The notes: a model not told the origin generated them from the letters alone. Positions 1-11,973 are shown, numbered from the stretch's first letter. The stretch is DNA of 64,000 nucleotides from Polyangiaceae bacterium (GCA_019637295.1 JAHBVX010000006.1:62001-126000); one strand, 5' to 3'. A program made the numbers and translations.

Positions 1-530
1 CCGGTGACCGCGTAGCCATCCGCCACGCGCTTCCAATCGGCGGTATGCACCACGCGGCGCGTCTTCGCCTGCAGGTCCCAGGTCACCGCGGCGGTGCCGT
101 CGAGGGTGACGCGGCCGTTCGACAGTCCGGTCCAGGTGTGCTGCACCTCGAGCTGCCCGCCGCCAGCGGACGCGATGGTGATCGAGTGAGTGCCCGAGAA
201 GGTGTGCCCGCGGTAGGTGCAGCTGCCCGCCTTGGCGCCGTACTGCACCGTGAGGGTGGCGCCGTCGAGCCCGACCTCGGCGCAGGGCAGCTGACTCTCG
301 ATGAACGCCCGGACCTCCGCCGCGGCGTTCTCCACCGCCTGGCCAATGGTGAAGCTGGTGCTGATCTCCACCGTGACGCTGGTCAGGTTCTCGGCCTGGG
401 AGGCGAGCGCCGCCTCCTTCACCGCCTCCTGGGCTTCAGCCCAGGTGAGCCGCTTGGTGTCGTCCTTGGGCGGCGGGCAACCGCCGAGCACGATCGCCAA
501 GAGCAGCCCAGAACCGATGGTGTTTCGCAT
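1..530 (-). CDS. Partial lipoprotein of unknown function
   Basis: The ATG at 530-528 opens a frame that stays open to the left edge, so the C-terminus is missing (176 codons visible). The N-terminus is a short hydrophobic signal ending in a lipobox (VLGGC, Cys18), so the product should be exported and lipidated. After a charged linker (PPKDDTKR) comes a soluble domain with alternating beta-like stretches and a few Cys. It contains phrases such as GTHSITIASAGGGQLEVQ that look like a beta-rich fold. I do not recognise the family. It is followed by a 153-bp gap before the stop of the PrkA gene on the same strand, so co-transcription is possible. Confidence 0.7.
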   Translation of the reverse strand, partial: MRNTIGSGLLLAIVLGGCPPPKDDTKRLTWAEAQEAVKEAALASQAENLTSVTVEISTSFTIGQAVENAAAEVRAFIESQLPCAEVGLDGATLTVQYGAKAGSCTYRGHTFSGTHSITIASAGGGQLEVQHTWTGLSNGRVTLDGTAAVTWDLQAKTRRVVHTADWKRVADGYAVT

Positions 531-683
531 GGCAGAGTCCTCCGACGCTACCCGTCATTGCACCAGGCGTGCCCGCCGGCCGTCAAGGCTCCCACCGGCT
601 TTTCGCCGAGAAGACGCGCCGCGGCCGTGGACCCGGGTTCGCACCTGCCCCGTCTCCGGGGCTCTACACCCGCTCCGGCGGGC

Positions 684-2789
<2,106 letters not shown>

Positions 2790-2847
2790 GGTGGTCCTTG
2801 TCCGACGAGGTTGACGCGAGGATAGCAGAACCGGTGAGCCCAGTTCC

Positions 2848-4047
2848 TCAAGGCGCGGAGAAGCTCGCGAGCGCCGAAAAAACGCTGACCTGGACCGCAC
2901 GGGGGGCCCCGTCCACTTGACGGATGCCGAGCGAGCAGAGCGCGCCGGCTGCGGCAGCCGTGCTGCCCGACCCGAGTCCGGCCGCACACTGTGGGCTTGG
3001 CCCGTCGTGCAGGGGCGCCGCTACGACGAACGGAAAGCGCTGCCGTCGACCGGCCAGTGCTGGAAAGAATGCGTCATAGAACGTCTTCTGCTTGCTCTCG
3101 CTGCCGCTCGCGCCGTCGTCCGTCGGGTAGCCGACCTCGTGCAGTACGATCGGGCGGTGCTCCGTGGCCGTGTTGGCGACGGCGATCAGCGCGTCCAGGG
3201 ACTGCGCGGGCTCGGAGGCGGGGCTGGCCCGAAAGGACGCGTCGAAGGCGAGGTAGCTCGCCATGACCACGTCGCTCTTCGCGAGCAGCGCGGTCAGCTC
3301 GGGGCCCGGATTCTGTGTCAGCGCCCGCAGCGACGCGGTGACACCGAGCTGCAGCTCGGAGGGCAACGCGGGGTGCGCACGCGCGTGATCGAGCGCGTGC
3401 TGCAGGAGCGCCCGCGCGCCGCTCCGATCCGCGGAGCTCGCGCCAGCGAAGTAGCGATCCACCTCGAGCCCGAACGACAGGTAGCTCAGGTGCTGACCCG
3501 ACTCCGCGAGCAGGCGATCGACGAGCAACTCCGCTGCCTGCAGCGCGGCCGGTGAGGTCCAGGACGTGAGCCCGCTCGGTCGGGTGTCCAGCCCACGGTC
3601 GAGGATCTTCGCGCCCAGGAGCACGCGCACGCCGCTCTTGGCGTACAGCTCGGCGCGCGCCCCGAGCCGCGCGAAGCTCGTCTCGTTCGGCTCCGAAGGT
3701 CCGTCGAACAACTCGTCCCAGCGCACGTCGAGCGCGACGGCGCGGACACCCGACGAGATCAGCTCCAGGTCGGTCTGCAGTTGGTCCGCCAGGCTCGGGG
3801 GGCCGAGGCTCGATCGCGGTACCGGACCGAGCCCGAGGAAGAGCGGCACCACCGGCGTGACCGGAGCGTCGGTGGCGGCGTCGCCGGGCAGCGCGCCGTC
3901 ACTGGCGGGCGCGTCGCTGGCCGCGTCTTTGCTCGACGCGCCGCCGGTCGCGGTTCCCCCATCCCCCGGGATGACCACTTCGGGGCGGGAGGCCTCGGTA
4001 CATCCGCCTGCGAGCCCAATGACCAGCCACAGCCACGACAGTCGCAC
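2848..4047 (-). CDS. Lipoprotein with TIM-barrel (glycoside hydrolase-like) domain
   Basis: 399 aa. A signal peptide ends in the lipobox LAGGC (Cys16), followed by a low-complexity Ala/Asp/Ser/Gly linker (about residues 25-65) typical of surface-anchored proteins. The remaining 330 residues read like an alternating alpha/beta barrel: [28 protein letters not shown], and a late strand [16 protein letters not shown] whose Glu could be a catalytic acid as in retaining glycosidases. The exact family and substrate cannot be assigned. Same strand as prkA, 58 bp upstream of its start, so the two could be co-transcribed. Alternative: a non-catalytic barrel. Confidence 0.6.
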   Translation of the reverse strand: MRLSWLWLVIGLAGGCTEASRPEVVIPGDGGTATGGASSKDAASDAPASDGALPGDAATDAPVTPVVPLFLGLGPVPRSSLGPPSLADQLQTDLELISSGVRAVALDVRWDELFDGPSEPNETSFARLGARAELYAKSGVRVLLGAKILDRGLDTRPSGLTSWTSPAALQAAELLVDRLLAESGQHLSYLSFGLEVDRYFAGASSADRSGARALLQHALDHARAHPALPSELQLGVTASLRALTQNPGPELTALLAKSDVVMASYLAFDASFRASPASEPAQSLDALIAVANTATEHRPIVLHEVGYPTDDGASGSESKQKTFYDAFFPALAGRRQRFPFVVAAPLHDGPSPQCAAGLGSGSTAAAAGALCSLGIRQVDGAPRAVQVSVFSALASFSAP

Positions 4048-4223
4048 GAGCCCGAGCCTACGACGGCTCGTGGCGCGCCGGGGCGGGTATCCCAGCTCGG
4101 CGCCAAAACGCCATGCTTATTCGCGGGTTCGCCCGGTACTTCGTGACAACTGCGTGACCTTCGGCGGACAGGAATGGGCGAACAGGTGCGGTTTGCTAGG
4201 CTGGCGGTCCCGTTCTTCTGACC

Positions 4224-6467
4224 ATGACCACCGTCGCCCCGGATCGTCCACCCCCCAGCATCACCGGCGCGTCCAAGCCAGCCGCGCGCAGCCTGCTCGA
4301 GCCGTCGTTGTTCATCAACCGTGAGCTGTCGTGGCTCGAGTTCAACGCGCGGGTCCTCGCCGAAGCTGCGGATGAGCGGACCGCCCTGTACGAGCGCCTC
4401 AAGTTCCTGGGCATCTTCGCCGGCAACCTGGACGAGTTCTTCATGGTGCGCGTCGCGGGGCTGCAGGCCCAGCTGTCCAACGACGTGGCCGAGCTGGCCG
4501 CAGACGGCCTCGCGCCGGAGGAGCAGCTGATCGCCATCTCCGCGCGCGCCCACGAGCTGGTCGACGAGAGCTACCGGATTTGGAACGAGCGCGTCCGGCC
4601 GGAGCTGCGCGAAGCGGGCATCGCGTTGGTCAGCCCGGACGAGTTAGCGCCGGACGACCTGGCGGCGCTCGACGAGCACTTCCGCCGCGACATCTTCCCA
4701 GTGCTCACACCAATCGCCATCGATCCGGTTCATCCGTTCCCACACGTGCGCAACAAGAGCATCAACGTCGGGTTCCTGTTCGAGCGCACGGAGCACACCA
4801 ACGACCCCTCCTTCGGCGTGGTGCAGGTGCCCACCACCCTGCCGCGACTGATCCGGGTTCCGTTCGAGAACCTGCGGCGCGCCCACGTCGCGCTCGAGGA
4901 CCTGATCATCCGGCACAAGACCATGATCTTCCCGCAGATGCGGATCACCGGCAGCTACGCGTTTCGGGTGACCCGCAACTTCGACATCGAGGTGGACGAG
5001 GACGAGGCGGAGGACCTGCTCTTGACCCTTCAAGCCGAGCTGCGGCGGCGCGAGCGCGGCCACGCGGTGCGGCTGGGGGTGAGCGGGACGGCGCCCGACG
5101 ACTCCATCGAGTGGCTGTGCCGCGAGTTCGACATCGACCCCGATCGCGACGTGTTCAAGGTGAACGGCCCGCTGTTCCTCGGCGACATGGCGGACCTGAC
5201 CGCGGGCGACGACAAACGCAAGTACCGCGACGAGGCCTACTCACCCGTGTACGTGCCGCCGCTGCGCGACTCGGACGACTTCTTCGAGACCATCCGCGAG
5301 CGGGACATCCTGCTGCACCATCCCTACGAGTCCTTCGAGGCCGTGATCGACTTCTTGTCCCAGGCAGCGGCGGATCCAGACGTGCTCGCCATCAAGCAGA
5401 CCTTGTACCGCACTGGAGGCGAGTCTCCGCTGGTGCGCGCGCTGCAACGCGCCGCCGAGCTCGGCAAGCAAGTGACCGCGGTGGTGGAGCTGAAGGCTCG
5501 CTTCGACGAGGCGAGCAACATCCAGTGGGCCCGCACCCTCGAGCGCTCCGGCGTGAACGTGATGTACGGCTTGCTCGGCCTCAAGACGCACGCCAAGGTG
5601 CTGCTCGTCGTACGCAAGGAGCGCGGCGGCCTGCGCCGCTACGTTCACCTGGCCACGGGCAACTACAACCAACAGACGGCGCGCCTGTACACGGACGTTT
5701 CGCTGTTCACGGCCCGTGAAGAGGTCGGCGAAGACGCGACGGCGCTGTTCAACCTGCTCACCGGCTACAGCGCGCCGAACAAGTGGAACCGGCTGATCGC
5801 GGCGCCGCTCGGGCTGCACGAGTCGATCCTCGGGTTGATCAAGCGCGAGACGGAGCACGCCCGCGAGGGCAGGCCAGCCCGCATCATCGCCAAGATGAAC
5901 GCCATCGTGGACGCCGACGTGATCGCCGCACTATACGGCGCGTCGCAGGCGGGGGTGCGAATCCAGCTCCTGGTGCGCGGCATCTGTTGCCTGCGGCCCG
6001 GCGTCCCGGGGGTGAGCGACAACATCGAGGTGCTGGCCGTGGTGGATCGCTTCCTCGAGCACGCCCGCATCTTCTACTTCGAGAACGGCGGCGAGGACGA
6101 GGTCTTCTTCTCCAGCGCCGACTGGATGCCCCGTAACTTCCGGCGACGAGTGGAGGTCATGTTCCCGGTGCTGGACGACGGGCTCAAGCGCCGCGTTCGG
6201 GACGAAATCTTGGGCACCATGCTGGCGGACAACGTCAAGAGTTGGCGCCTGGACGAGCGCGCCCGCTACAAGCGCGTCCCCGCCGGCGAGCCCGAGCTGC
6301 GCAGCCAGGTGATCTTCATGGAGCTCGCGCGTGAGCGCGCCCGCGACGCCGATCGTGTGATCGCGCGTCCGCTCACCGCCGCTCCGAGCCCGATGGCCAC
6401 GATGGAGAAGCTGCGCCGCAAGAGCCGTAAGAAGCGCAAGGGGCGGCGCAAGTCCGACGACGACTGA
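4224..6467 (+). CDS. ppk1: Polyphosphate kinase 1
   Basis: 747 aa, normal for PPK1, which reversibly transfers the ATP gamma-phosphate to inorganic polyphosphate. The N-terminal domain has INRELSWLEFNARVL and GNLDEFFMVRVAGL. The phospholipase-D-like catalytic halves contain LKTHAK with His456 (the position of the autophosphorylated His of E. coli PPK, by family knowledge), RYVHLATGNYN, and FLEHARIFYFENGG with His613. The Lys/Arg-rich C-terminal tail (about the last 20 residues) is an extension of unknown role. It diverges from the lipoprotein gene at 2848-4047 across a 176-bp gap. Confidence 0.97.
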   Translation: MTTVAPDRPPPSITGASKPAARSLLEPSLFINRELSWLEFNARVLAEAADERTALYERLKFLGIFAGNLDEFFMVRVAGLQAQLSNDVAELAADGLAPEEQLIAISARAHELVDESYRIWNERVRPELREAGIALVSPDELAPDDLAALDEHFRRDIFPVLTPIAIDPVHPFPHVRNKSINVGFLFERTEHTNDPSFGVVQVPTTLPRLIRVPFENLRRAHVALEDLIIRHKTMIFPQMRITGSYAFRVTRNFDIEVDEDEAEDLLLTLQAELRRRERGHAVRLGVSGTAPDDSIEWLCREFDIDPDRDVFKVNGPLFLGDMADLTAGDDKRKYRDEAYSPVYVPPLRDSDDFFETIRERDILLHHPYESFEAVIDFLSQAAADPDVLAIKQTLYRTGGESPLVRALQRAAELGKQVTAVVELKARFDEASNIQWARTLERSGVNVMYGLLGLKTHAKVLLVVRKERGGLRRYVHLATGNYNQQTARLYTDVSLFTAREEVGEDATALFNLLTGYSAPNKWNRLIAAPLGLHESILGLIKRETEHAREGRPARIIAKMNAIVDADVIAALYGASQAGVRIQLLVRGICCLRPGVPGVSDNIEVLAVVDRFLEHARIFYFENGGEDEVFFSSADWMPRNFRRRVEVMFPVLDDGLKRRVRDEILGTMLADNVKSWRLDERARYKRVPAGEPELRSQVIFMELARERARDADRVIARPLTAAPSPMATMEKLRRKSRKKRKGRRKSDDD

Positions 6468-6470
6468 CCC

Positions 6471-7025
6471 TCAGGGCGCCGAGGGAACGAGCTCGATGGG
6501 GTTCGTGGGCGAGCCCTGGTGCAGGCCGCCGTCCCCAACCCAGTAGATGTAGCGTGGCTCGGGGCGACCATCGAGATACACGTCCAAGAGCATGGGCGCG
6601 CCGGGCTGGGCCTCGACGAAGAAGCCATCGAAGTCCGTGGTGGTGCGTGTCACCATGCGCACGCTGCGGTCGTCTTCCCAGTCCAGGTAGTCCGATGACT
6701 CGAGGCGATCCGGCGCGAAGTCGAAGATCTCATCTGCCGACGCCGCCGAGAGGATGATGTCCCAGCGACAGGAGAGCTTGGAGATCGCCGTGTCGCACGT
6801 CGTGTAGATGTGCCAGGTCCCGCCTGCCTGGTACTCGGCGAACGCGCCGACGCCCTCGCCGGGCACCATGTCCGCCAGAGACGCGCCCGTATCGATGGTG
6901 GAGACGGCTGGGTCCGGCGCCGTCGACGAGCCGCCCCCGGAGCCCTGATGGTGGTGTCCGCGACCATCCTCGTAGGTGCAACCGAGCAGGGAGGAGGTGA
7001 GTGCGATCAGAACGAGGGTACGCAT
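6471..7025 (-). CDS. Small lipoprotein, unknown function
   Basis: 184 aa. Signal peptide with lipobox SLLGC (Cys16), then a His/Gly/Ser-rich linker (GRGHHHQGSGGGSST). The soluble domain has several aromatic beta-like strands (GGTWHIYTTCDTAISKLSC, PRYIYWVGDGGLHQG) and two Cys that could form a disulfide in the periplasm. Convergent with ppk1, only 3 bp between stops. No family recognised. The His-rich stretch could bind metal, but that is a guess. Confidence 0.6.
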   Translation of the reverse strand: MRTLVLIALTSSLLGCTYEDGRGHHHQGSGGGSSTAPDPAVSTIDTGASLADMVPGEGVGAFAEYQAGGTWHIYTTCDTAISKLSCRWDIILSAASADEIFDFAPDRLESSDYLDWEDDRSVRMVTRTTTDFDGFFVEAQPGAPMLLDVYLDGRPEPRYIYWVGDGGLHQGSPTNPIELVPSAP

Positions 7026-7050
7026 GACGAGACCTCCGGATTACTTTACA

Positions 7051-8289
7051 TCAACGTCGGCGGCTGGGGGCCGCGCCGCGGCTGGGCGCCGGTGAGCGGA
7101 CGGGCGGGGGAGCGGGAGCCGCCCGTGGCGGCGGCGAGCTGGCGCGAGGAGGGGACGAAGGCTGGGAGGGCTGCACGCGGCTGGGCGCCGCCTGACGCGG
7201 AGCAGGAGCCGGGCGGGAGTAGGACGGCGCCGGACGGCTCGGTGGCGGCGTGTAGCCGCGGCTGGGCTGGGGCGGCGCAGCGCGGGAGGGTGCCGGACCC
7301 ACTGGACGCGCGACGGGCGCGGGCCTCGCGGAGGGCGTGGTCGTGGCGCCGAGGCTCTTGGACTGGCCTGGCGGCAGAGGCCGAGCACCCGCCGGCGGTC
7401 GAGTGAAGCCGCTGCGGCTCACCGGGGGCGAGCGCATCGCAGCGCTGCCTGGCGTGGGCCGCGACGCAGCTACGGCCTTCGGGTTGGCGGCCGTGCGCTT
7501 CACCGGCACGGCCTTGGCGGGGATGCGCGCGACCTTGGGGGACGGACCCGAATACGCCGCCTTGCCGTGAGGGGGCCGGTAGCGATGGGTGTGCGTGCCC
7601 AGATAGTGCACGTGGTGGTGGTCTCGCACGATGTAGTGGTGCATGTGGTGGGAGTACACGTAGGCGCTCGGGCAGAACACCCAGGTCGTGTACAGGCCGA
7701 ACCCGACCCCGACGGCGTAGCCGTTCACCCAAATGTAGTCCGGAGGCATCGGCGCCCAGCCGACGTAGTACACACCGGGCCCCGGCGTGCGCCACACCAC
7801 CCAGGCGTGCGCGTACTCCCGGCCCGGGATCCACGACCAACCCACGCCGCGGATCCAGACCCAGCGCCCGTAGTGAAACACCACCCAGCCGAACGGGTAG
7901 TTGCTGACCCACATCCACTCGCCGTCGTCCGCCAGCGCCCAGTGGCCGTTCGTGACATACGGCGCGAAATCCGGCCCCACCGCCTTGGGGTGCGGGACCC
8001 ACACACGCCCATAGGTCGGGTCGTCGCGCCAGCGGCCGTAGGGCGCCAGCGTGGTGTTGAAGTCGCTGAGCGCTCGGGGATCCGTGTCCTCGTAGGACTG
8101 AGGGGCTGCGGGGGCGCTCTGGGGCGCGTAGGTCTGCAGCTCCGCAGGAGCGTCCGCTTCCGGTTCGGCTCCTCCCTCCAGGGGAGCGTCCTCCCAGGTC
8201 GCCTGCGCCGCCGCCGGGCTGGTGGCCAGACCGGCCACGAGCAGGGCGACGAGTGCGACGGTACGGGGGGCGGACATTGGGTAAAGCAT
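7051..8289 (-). CDS. Secreted Trp-rich DUF6600-like protein with Pro-rich tail
   Basis: 412 aa from ATG 8289 (a second ATG at 8277 is equally possible; neither has a clear ribosome site). Signal peptide ending near SPAAAQA. Residues about 60-220 hold repeated Trp/Tyr/Gly motifs: LAPYGRWRDDPTYGRVWVP, DDGEWMWVSNYPFGWVVFHYGRWVW, GWSWIPG, GWAPMPPDYIW. This pattern matches the DUF6600 type of exported proteins. A His-rich patch (YSHHMHHYIVRDHHHVHY) follows, and then about 180 residues of Pro/Ser/Ala/Arg-rich disordered tail. Family function is unknown; envelope or cell-wall association is inferred from composition. 25 bp upstream of the lipoprotein gene at 6471-7025. Confidence 0.7.
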   Translation of the reverse strand: MLYPMSAPRTVALVALLVAGLATSPAAAQATWEDAPLEGGAEPEADAPAELQTYAPQSAPAAPQSYEDTDPRALSDFNTTLAPYGRWRDDPTYGRVWVPHPKAVGPDFAPYVTNGHWALADDGEWMWVSNYPFGWVVFHYGRWVWIRGVGWSWIPGREYAHAWVVWRTPGPGVYYVGWAPMPPDYIWVNGYAVGVGFGLYTTWVFCPSAYVYSHHMHHYIVRDHHHVHYLGTHTHRYRPPHGKAAYSGPSPKVARIPAKAVPVKRTAANPKAVAASRPTPGSAAMRSPPVSRSGFTRPPAGARPLPPGQSKSLGATTTPSARPAPVARPVGPAPSRAAPPQPSRGYTPPPSRPAPSYSRPAPAPRQAAPSRVQPSQPSSPPRASSPPPRAAPAPPPVRSPAPSRGAAPSRRR

Positions 8290-8478
8290 GCGATCCAGAT
8301 GGCTCAGAAGCAACCGCCGTGCCTCGACCCGCGGCCCGCGTTGCTCGGGAATATCGGGCGAGAATGGGGCCAAGTTGCGTGATTTTGTCGTGTACGGCCG
8401 AAACGGCACCCACGGCTGCGTGAACTTGCGGGCGTAGTCGGGCGCGCACAGCACGGGTCGGGGTACTCTCGCGGCGCG

Positions 8479-9666
8479 ATGCTGAGCTTCGACGAGGCCC
8501 GAGACCGAGTGCTGGAGGCAGCGCGCCTCCTGGACAGCGAGGAGGTTCTTCTCGACGACGCCCTGGGGCGAGTGCTGCGCGAGGCGCTCGTCGCGCGCGA
8601 GCCGCTGCCACCGTTCGACACCAGCGCGATGGATGGCTATGCGGTGCGCACGGCGGATCTCGGTGCCGGCGCGTGGACCTTGCCCGTCGTGGGCGAGAGT
8701 CGCACCGGGCACGTGACCGGCCCGCTCGCGCCCGCCACCGCCATGCGCATCTTCACCGGCGCACAGCTCCCGAGCGGCGCGGACGCCGTCGTGATGCAAG
8801 AAGACGTGGAGCGGGACGGCGATCGCGCGCACGGCTCCACGGTCCCGGCGCCGGGCGCTCACGTGCGCCGCGCGGGTGGCGATCTGCTCGCGGGGGCCCA
8901 AGCTCTGCCGGCCGGCGCGCGCCTTGGACCCGGCGCTCTGGCGCTGTGCGCGTCGGTGGACGTGGCCCGCGTGCGGGTGAGCCGCCAGCCACGGGTGGCC
9001 ATCGTGTGCACCGGCGACGAGCTGCGCCCCGCCGGCAGCGCCCCGCGCCCCGGCAGCATTCCCGAGTCCAACGGCGTGGCGCTGGCAGCGTTCGTGCGGC
9101 AGGTGGGCGGGCAACCCCGGCGACTACCCCTCGTGGGCGATGATCGCGAGCAGACGACCCGCGCGATCGCCGACGCGCTGCAGGGCTCGGACCTGCTGTT
9201 GACCGTGGGCGGAGTGAGCGTGGGCGATCACGATCTGGTGCGCCCCGCCCTCGATGCCGCCGGTGCGACCCTGGACTTCTACAAGGTGCGCATCAAGCCA
9301 GGCAAACCGCTGACCTTCGGACACGCGGGCAGCACGCTCGTGTTCGGACTGCCGGGCAACCCGGTCTCCGCCCTGGTCACCTTCGCCCTCTTCGCCGCGC
9401 CGCTGCTGCGCGCGATGCAAGGCGACTCGCAGCTGCTGCCGCGCGTTCGGCGACTACCGCTGCTCGGAAGCGTGGAGCGCAAGCCCGGGCGGCGCACGTT
9501 CATGCCCGCGCGCACCAGCGACGACGGCGTCACACCGCTGACCAACCAGTCTTCCGGCGCGCCCACCAGCATCGCTTGGGCGGATGCGTTGATCGACGTG
9601 GACGAAGACAGCGAGTCCCTCTCCGCCGGTGCGCTGGTGCGCGTGATCGATCTGAGCAGCGTGTGA
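8479..9666 (+). CDS. moeA: Molybdopterin molybdenumtransferase MoeA
   Basis: 395 aa, full length. MoeA inserts molybdate into adenylylated molybdopterin. Seen motifs: PPFDTSAMDGYAV near residue 50, GAQLPSGADAVVMQED, an MPT-binding-like domain with VGGVSVGDHD (about 238-247), VRIKPGKPLTFG, GLPGNPVSALVTF, and the C-terminal beta domain. First gene of a tightly overlapping operon: its TGA overlaps the ATG of mobA by one base. Diverges from the gene ending at 8289 over a 189-bp gap where I see no clear promoter. Confidence 0.97.
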   Translation: MLSFDEARDRVLEAARLLDSEEVLLDDALGRVLREALVAREPLPPFDTSAMDGYAVRTADLGAGAWTLPVVGESRTGHVTGPLAPATAMRIFTGAQLPSGADAVVMQEDVERDGDRAHGSTVPAPGAHVRRAGGDLLAGAQALPAGARLGPGALALCASVDVARVRVSRQPRVAIVCTGDELRPAGSAPRPGSIPESNGVALAAFVRQVGGQPRRLPLVGDDREQTTRAIADALQGSDLLLTVGGVSVGDHDLVRPALDAAGATLDFYKVRIKPGKPLTFGHAGSTLVFGLPGNPVSALVTFALFAAPLLRAMQGDSQLLPRVRRLPLLGSVERKPGRRTFMPARTSDDGVTPLTNQSSGAPTSIAWADALIDVDEDSESLSAGALVRVIDLSSV

Positions 9667-10232
9667 TGAAGCTCGTGGCGGGCATCTTCATCGGCGGCCG
9701 CGGCTCACGCATGGGCGGCAAGGCCAAGGGGCTGCTGCGAGAGCCCGACGGCGAGCGAACGCTGATCGAGCGCAGCACGGACCTGCTGCAACGAGCCTGC
9801 CCCGCCGCCGAGACGCTCCTGGTCGGACAGCACGAAGCGTACGCTCACCTCCCGCTCGAGGTGTTGCCCGACGCCACGAGCGGCGACGGTCCGCTGGCGG
9901 GCCTGGTGGCGCTCTTGCGACGTGCCCGCGCTGCACAGGCCCAGGCCTTGGCCATCGCCTGCGACCTGCCCTACCTCACCGCACCCACGTTGAAGCGCCT
10001 GTGCACCGTCGCACCCGACGCGGACGCCGTCGCGCCACGACCAGACGGCGTGTGGCAGCCGCTGCTTGCCCGCTATCGTCCAGCCGCATGTCTGTCCATC
10101 GCGGAAGCGCAGCTGCGCGCTGGGCAGCTCGCGGTGTGGCGCGTGCTCGAGGCGCTGGGCGAACGCGCCATCGCCATCGAGCTCGACGCGGGCGAGGTGC
10201 GGGATTGGGACACGCCGGAGGACATGGCGTGA
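9666..10232 (+). CDS. mobA: Molybdenum cofactor guanylyltransferase MobA
   Basis: 188 aa. Transfers GMP from GTP to Mo-molybdopterin to give MGD, the form needed by DMSO-reductase-family enzymes such as the NapA encoded at 58130-60532. The N-terminal nucleotide loop is GGRGSRMGGKAKGLL; GDGPLAGLVALL and the metal-site stretch IACDLPYL follow; the C-terminal WDTPEDM is typical of the family. The ATG at 9666 shares one base with the moeA stop. The usual GGxDK variant of the loop is GGKAK here, a mild divergence. Confidence 0.93.
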   Translation: MKLVAGIFIGGRGSRMGGKAKGLLREPDGERTLIERSTDLLQRACPAAETLLVGQHEAYAHLPLEVLPDATSGDGPLAGLVALLRRARAAQAQALAIACDLPYLTAPTLKRLCTVAPDADAVAPRPDGVWQPLLARYRPAACLSIAEAQLRAGQLAVWRVLEALGERAIAIELDAGEVRDWDTPEDMA

Positions 10233-11422
10233 CGCGGCGTTGGTGGCCACTGCTCGTCGCCCTCGCCGCGTGCGCGCGACCGGCAGCGCGCCCTACCCCG
10301 CCGCCGCCGCCCACTGGAGTCGCCAGCGCCCCCGCCCCGCCCGACGCCGAGGCTCCCTCGCCCATCATCGTCGACGAGGGCGCAGCCGAGGCAGGCCCGG
10401 CGTTGGTCCCGGCCGACGGCAAGGGCGTCCGCTTGTCGCGCTACGCGGTCGCGGCGTCGAGCGCGCTCACGGCACCGAACGGCGCTGCCGTCGCGATCTT
10501 TCGGCGCGAGCAGGTCGAGCTGCGCGTGGGCACGACGCTACAGCTCGAAGCCCGGGCTACCTCCGCCGCCGAGTTCACCTCGGACTCGCGCTTCCTGCTG
10601 GTCCGGGACGAGTCCGCGACCTTGCGTGCCTTCTCGATCCCCGATGGCCAGCTGGCTGCTGAGGTCCGGAAGGTGGAGCGCCTGGCTTGGGCGCACACCG
10701 GCAGCTTGCTCTTGTACCGACGCCATGGCACCTGCGAGCTGTTCGTGTTCGATCTCGCTCGGCGCACCGAGCGTGCCGTCGGCGCGCGCGCGTGCGGGCA
10801 TCTGCTGGGCATTCGGGCCGAGCCCGCCACGGTCCTGCGCGCTGAGCCCGGACAGTTCCTGGGACACTTCAGCGCGTTCTTCCGGCTACAGCTCGAGCCC
10901 GAACGCCAGACGGAGCTGCTTCGTATCGATGACGCCATGCGCACTGCGCATCACCCCACCGCGTCGCGCTCTCTCGACCGACTGTGCTTCCACGTCGAGC
11001 GCTCGACGCTGCGGTGCCTGGACACGAGGACCGGCAAGCAAGTGGAGCTCGCGTCGAGCGGCGCTGGCCAATGGCCAACCCTCGACGAGGCCGGACGGCG
11101 CATCCTGTTCCTGGTCCAAGAGCAGCGCGAAGGGCCCGAGGACCTGTACCTGGGCGACGCCGCCACCGGCAAGAGCCGCCGGCTGCTCGAGAGCAAGCAC
11201 GAGTGGTGGGCCTTCTTGCCGGGCAATCAGCGCATCGTTGGGCACGGCGGCCAGCAGCGCTTCGTCGTCGCCGACCTAGCCGAGGGTTGGGTCATGGAGC
11301 TGGGTGAGCGCGGGCAGGAGTACGAAGGCGTGCGGATCGTGCCCGGAGATCCCTCGCGCTTCTACATCGGCCGCGAGCGCCACGCGACCCGCGACATCTA
11401 CTTCGTGGAGCTGGGCAGGTGA
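10229..11422 (+). CDS. Beta-propeller-like lipoprotein
   Basis: 397 aa from GTG 10229, which overlaps the mobA stop by four bases. Arg-Arg-Trp-Trp signal with lipobox LAAC (Cys15), a Pro/Ala linker, then a series of WD40/TolB-like blades: repeated patterns of the type SDSRFLLVRDESATLRAFS, GSLLLYRRHGTCELFVFD, RRILFLVQEQREGPEDLYL, NQRIVGHGGQQRFVVADL, SRFYIGRERHATRDIYFVEL. Likely a periplasmic or surface binding scaffold. Translational coupling to moeA-mobA is clear, but a role in cofactor synthesis is not implied by the fold. Confidence 0.7.
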   Translation: MTRRWWPLLVALAACARPAARPTPPPPPTGVASAPAPPDAEAPSPIIVDEGAAEAGPALVPADGKGVRLSRYAVAASSALTAPNGAAVAIFRREQVELRVGTTLQLEARATSAAEFTSDSRFLLVRDESATLRAFSIPDGQLAAEVRKVERLAWAHTGSLLLYRRHGTCELFVFDLARRTERAVGARACGHLLGIRAEPATVLRAEPGQFLGHFSAFFRLQLEPERQTELLRIDDAMRTAHHPTASRSLDRLCFHVERSTLRCLDTRTGKQVELASSGAGQWPTLDEAGRRILFLVQEQREGPEDLYLGDAATGKSRRLLESKHEWWAFLPGNQRIVGHGGQQRFVVADLAEGWVMELGERGQEYEGVRIVPGDPSRFYIGRERHATRDIYFVELGR

Positions 11423-11973
11423 GCTCGCGGTACGTCGCGCTCTTGCGGGGCATCAACGTGGGCGGCAAGAACGTCATCACGATGGCGGCGCTGCGGGCGT
11501 GCTTCGAGGATCATGGCTTCGAAGACGTGATGACGTTGATCCAGAGCGGCAACGTCGTGTTCTCGTCGCGTGGGTCCGCGCGAGGCGAGCTCACGCTTCG
11601 GCTCGAGGCCATGTTGAGTGAAGCCTTCGACTATCACGCGAGCGTGATGGTCCGCTCGAGCGCCCAAGTGCGCGACATCGTCGCGCGCGCCCCCGAGGGC
11701 TTCGGCTCCACGCCTACACGGTACCGCTACGACGTGCTCTTCCTGAAGGACTCGCTGACCTCGGCGACGGCGCTGGAGGACGTCACGACCAAGGCCGGAG
11801 TCGATCGGGTCTGGCCCGGCAAGACGGTGCTCTACTTCTCACGCCTGATCGCCAAGGCCACCCAGAGCCAGCTGAGCAAGCTGGTGTCCCGCCCGATTTA
11901 CCAGAGCATCACCATCCGCAACTGGAACACGACGACGAAGCTGCTAGCCCTGATGAGTGCCGCCAAGGCCTAG
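11419..11973 (+). CDS. DUF1697 family protein
   Basis: 184 aa. GTG 11419 overlaps the preceding stop by four bases. The N-terminus YVALLRGINVGGKNVITMAAL and the block VMTLIQSGNVVFSS are the hallmark of DUF1697. The middle stretch TRYRYDVLFLKD and the end VSRPIYQSITIRNWNTTTKLLALM also fit the family over its full length. Cytoplasmic, no signal peptide. The biochemical role of the family is unknown. Last gene of the moeA-mobA operon. Confidence 0.93.
   Translation: MSSRYVALLRGINVGGKNVITMAALRACFEDHGFEDVMTLIQSGNVVFSSRGSARGELTLRLEAMLSEAFDYHASVMVRSSAQVRDIVARAPEGFGSTPTRYRYDVLFLKDSLTSATALEDVTTKAGVDRVWPGKTVLYFSRLIAKATQSQLSKLVSRPIYQSITIRNWNTTTKLLALMSAAKA

Noticed and set aside
531-683. GCCCC/GGGGC hairpin downstream of prkA as its terminator.
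   Set aside because: The stem is short and no T-tract follows it, so it cannot be called an intrinsic terminator.
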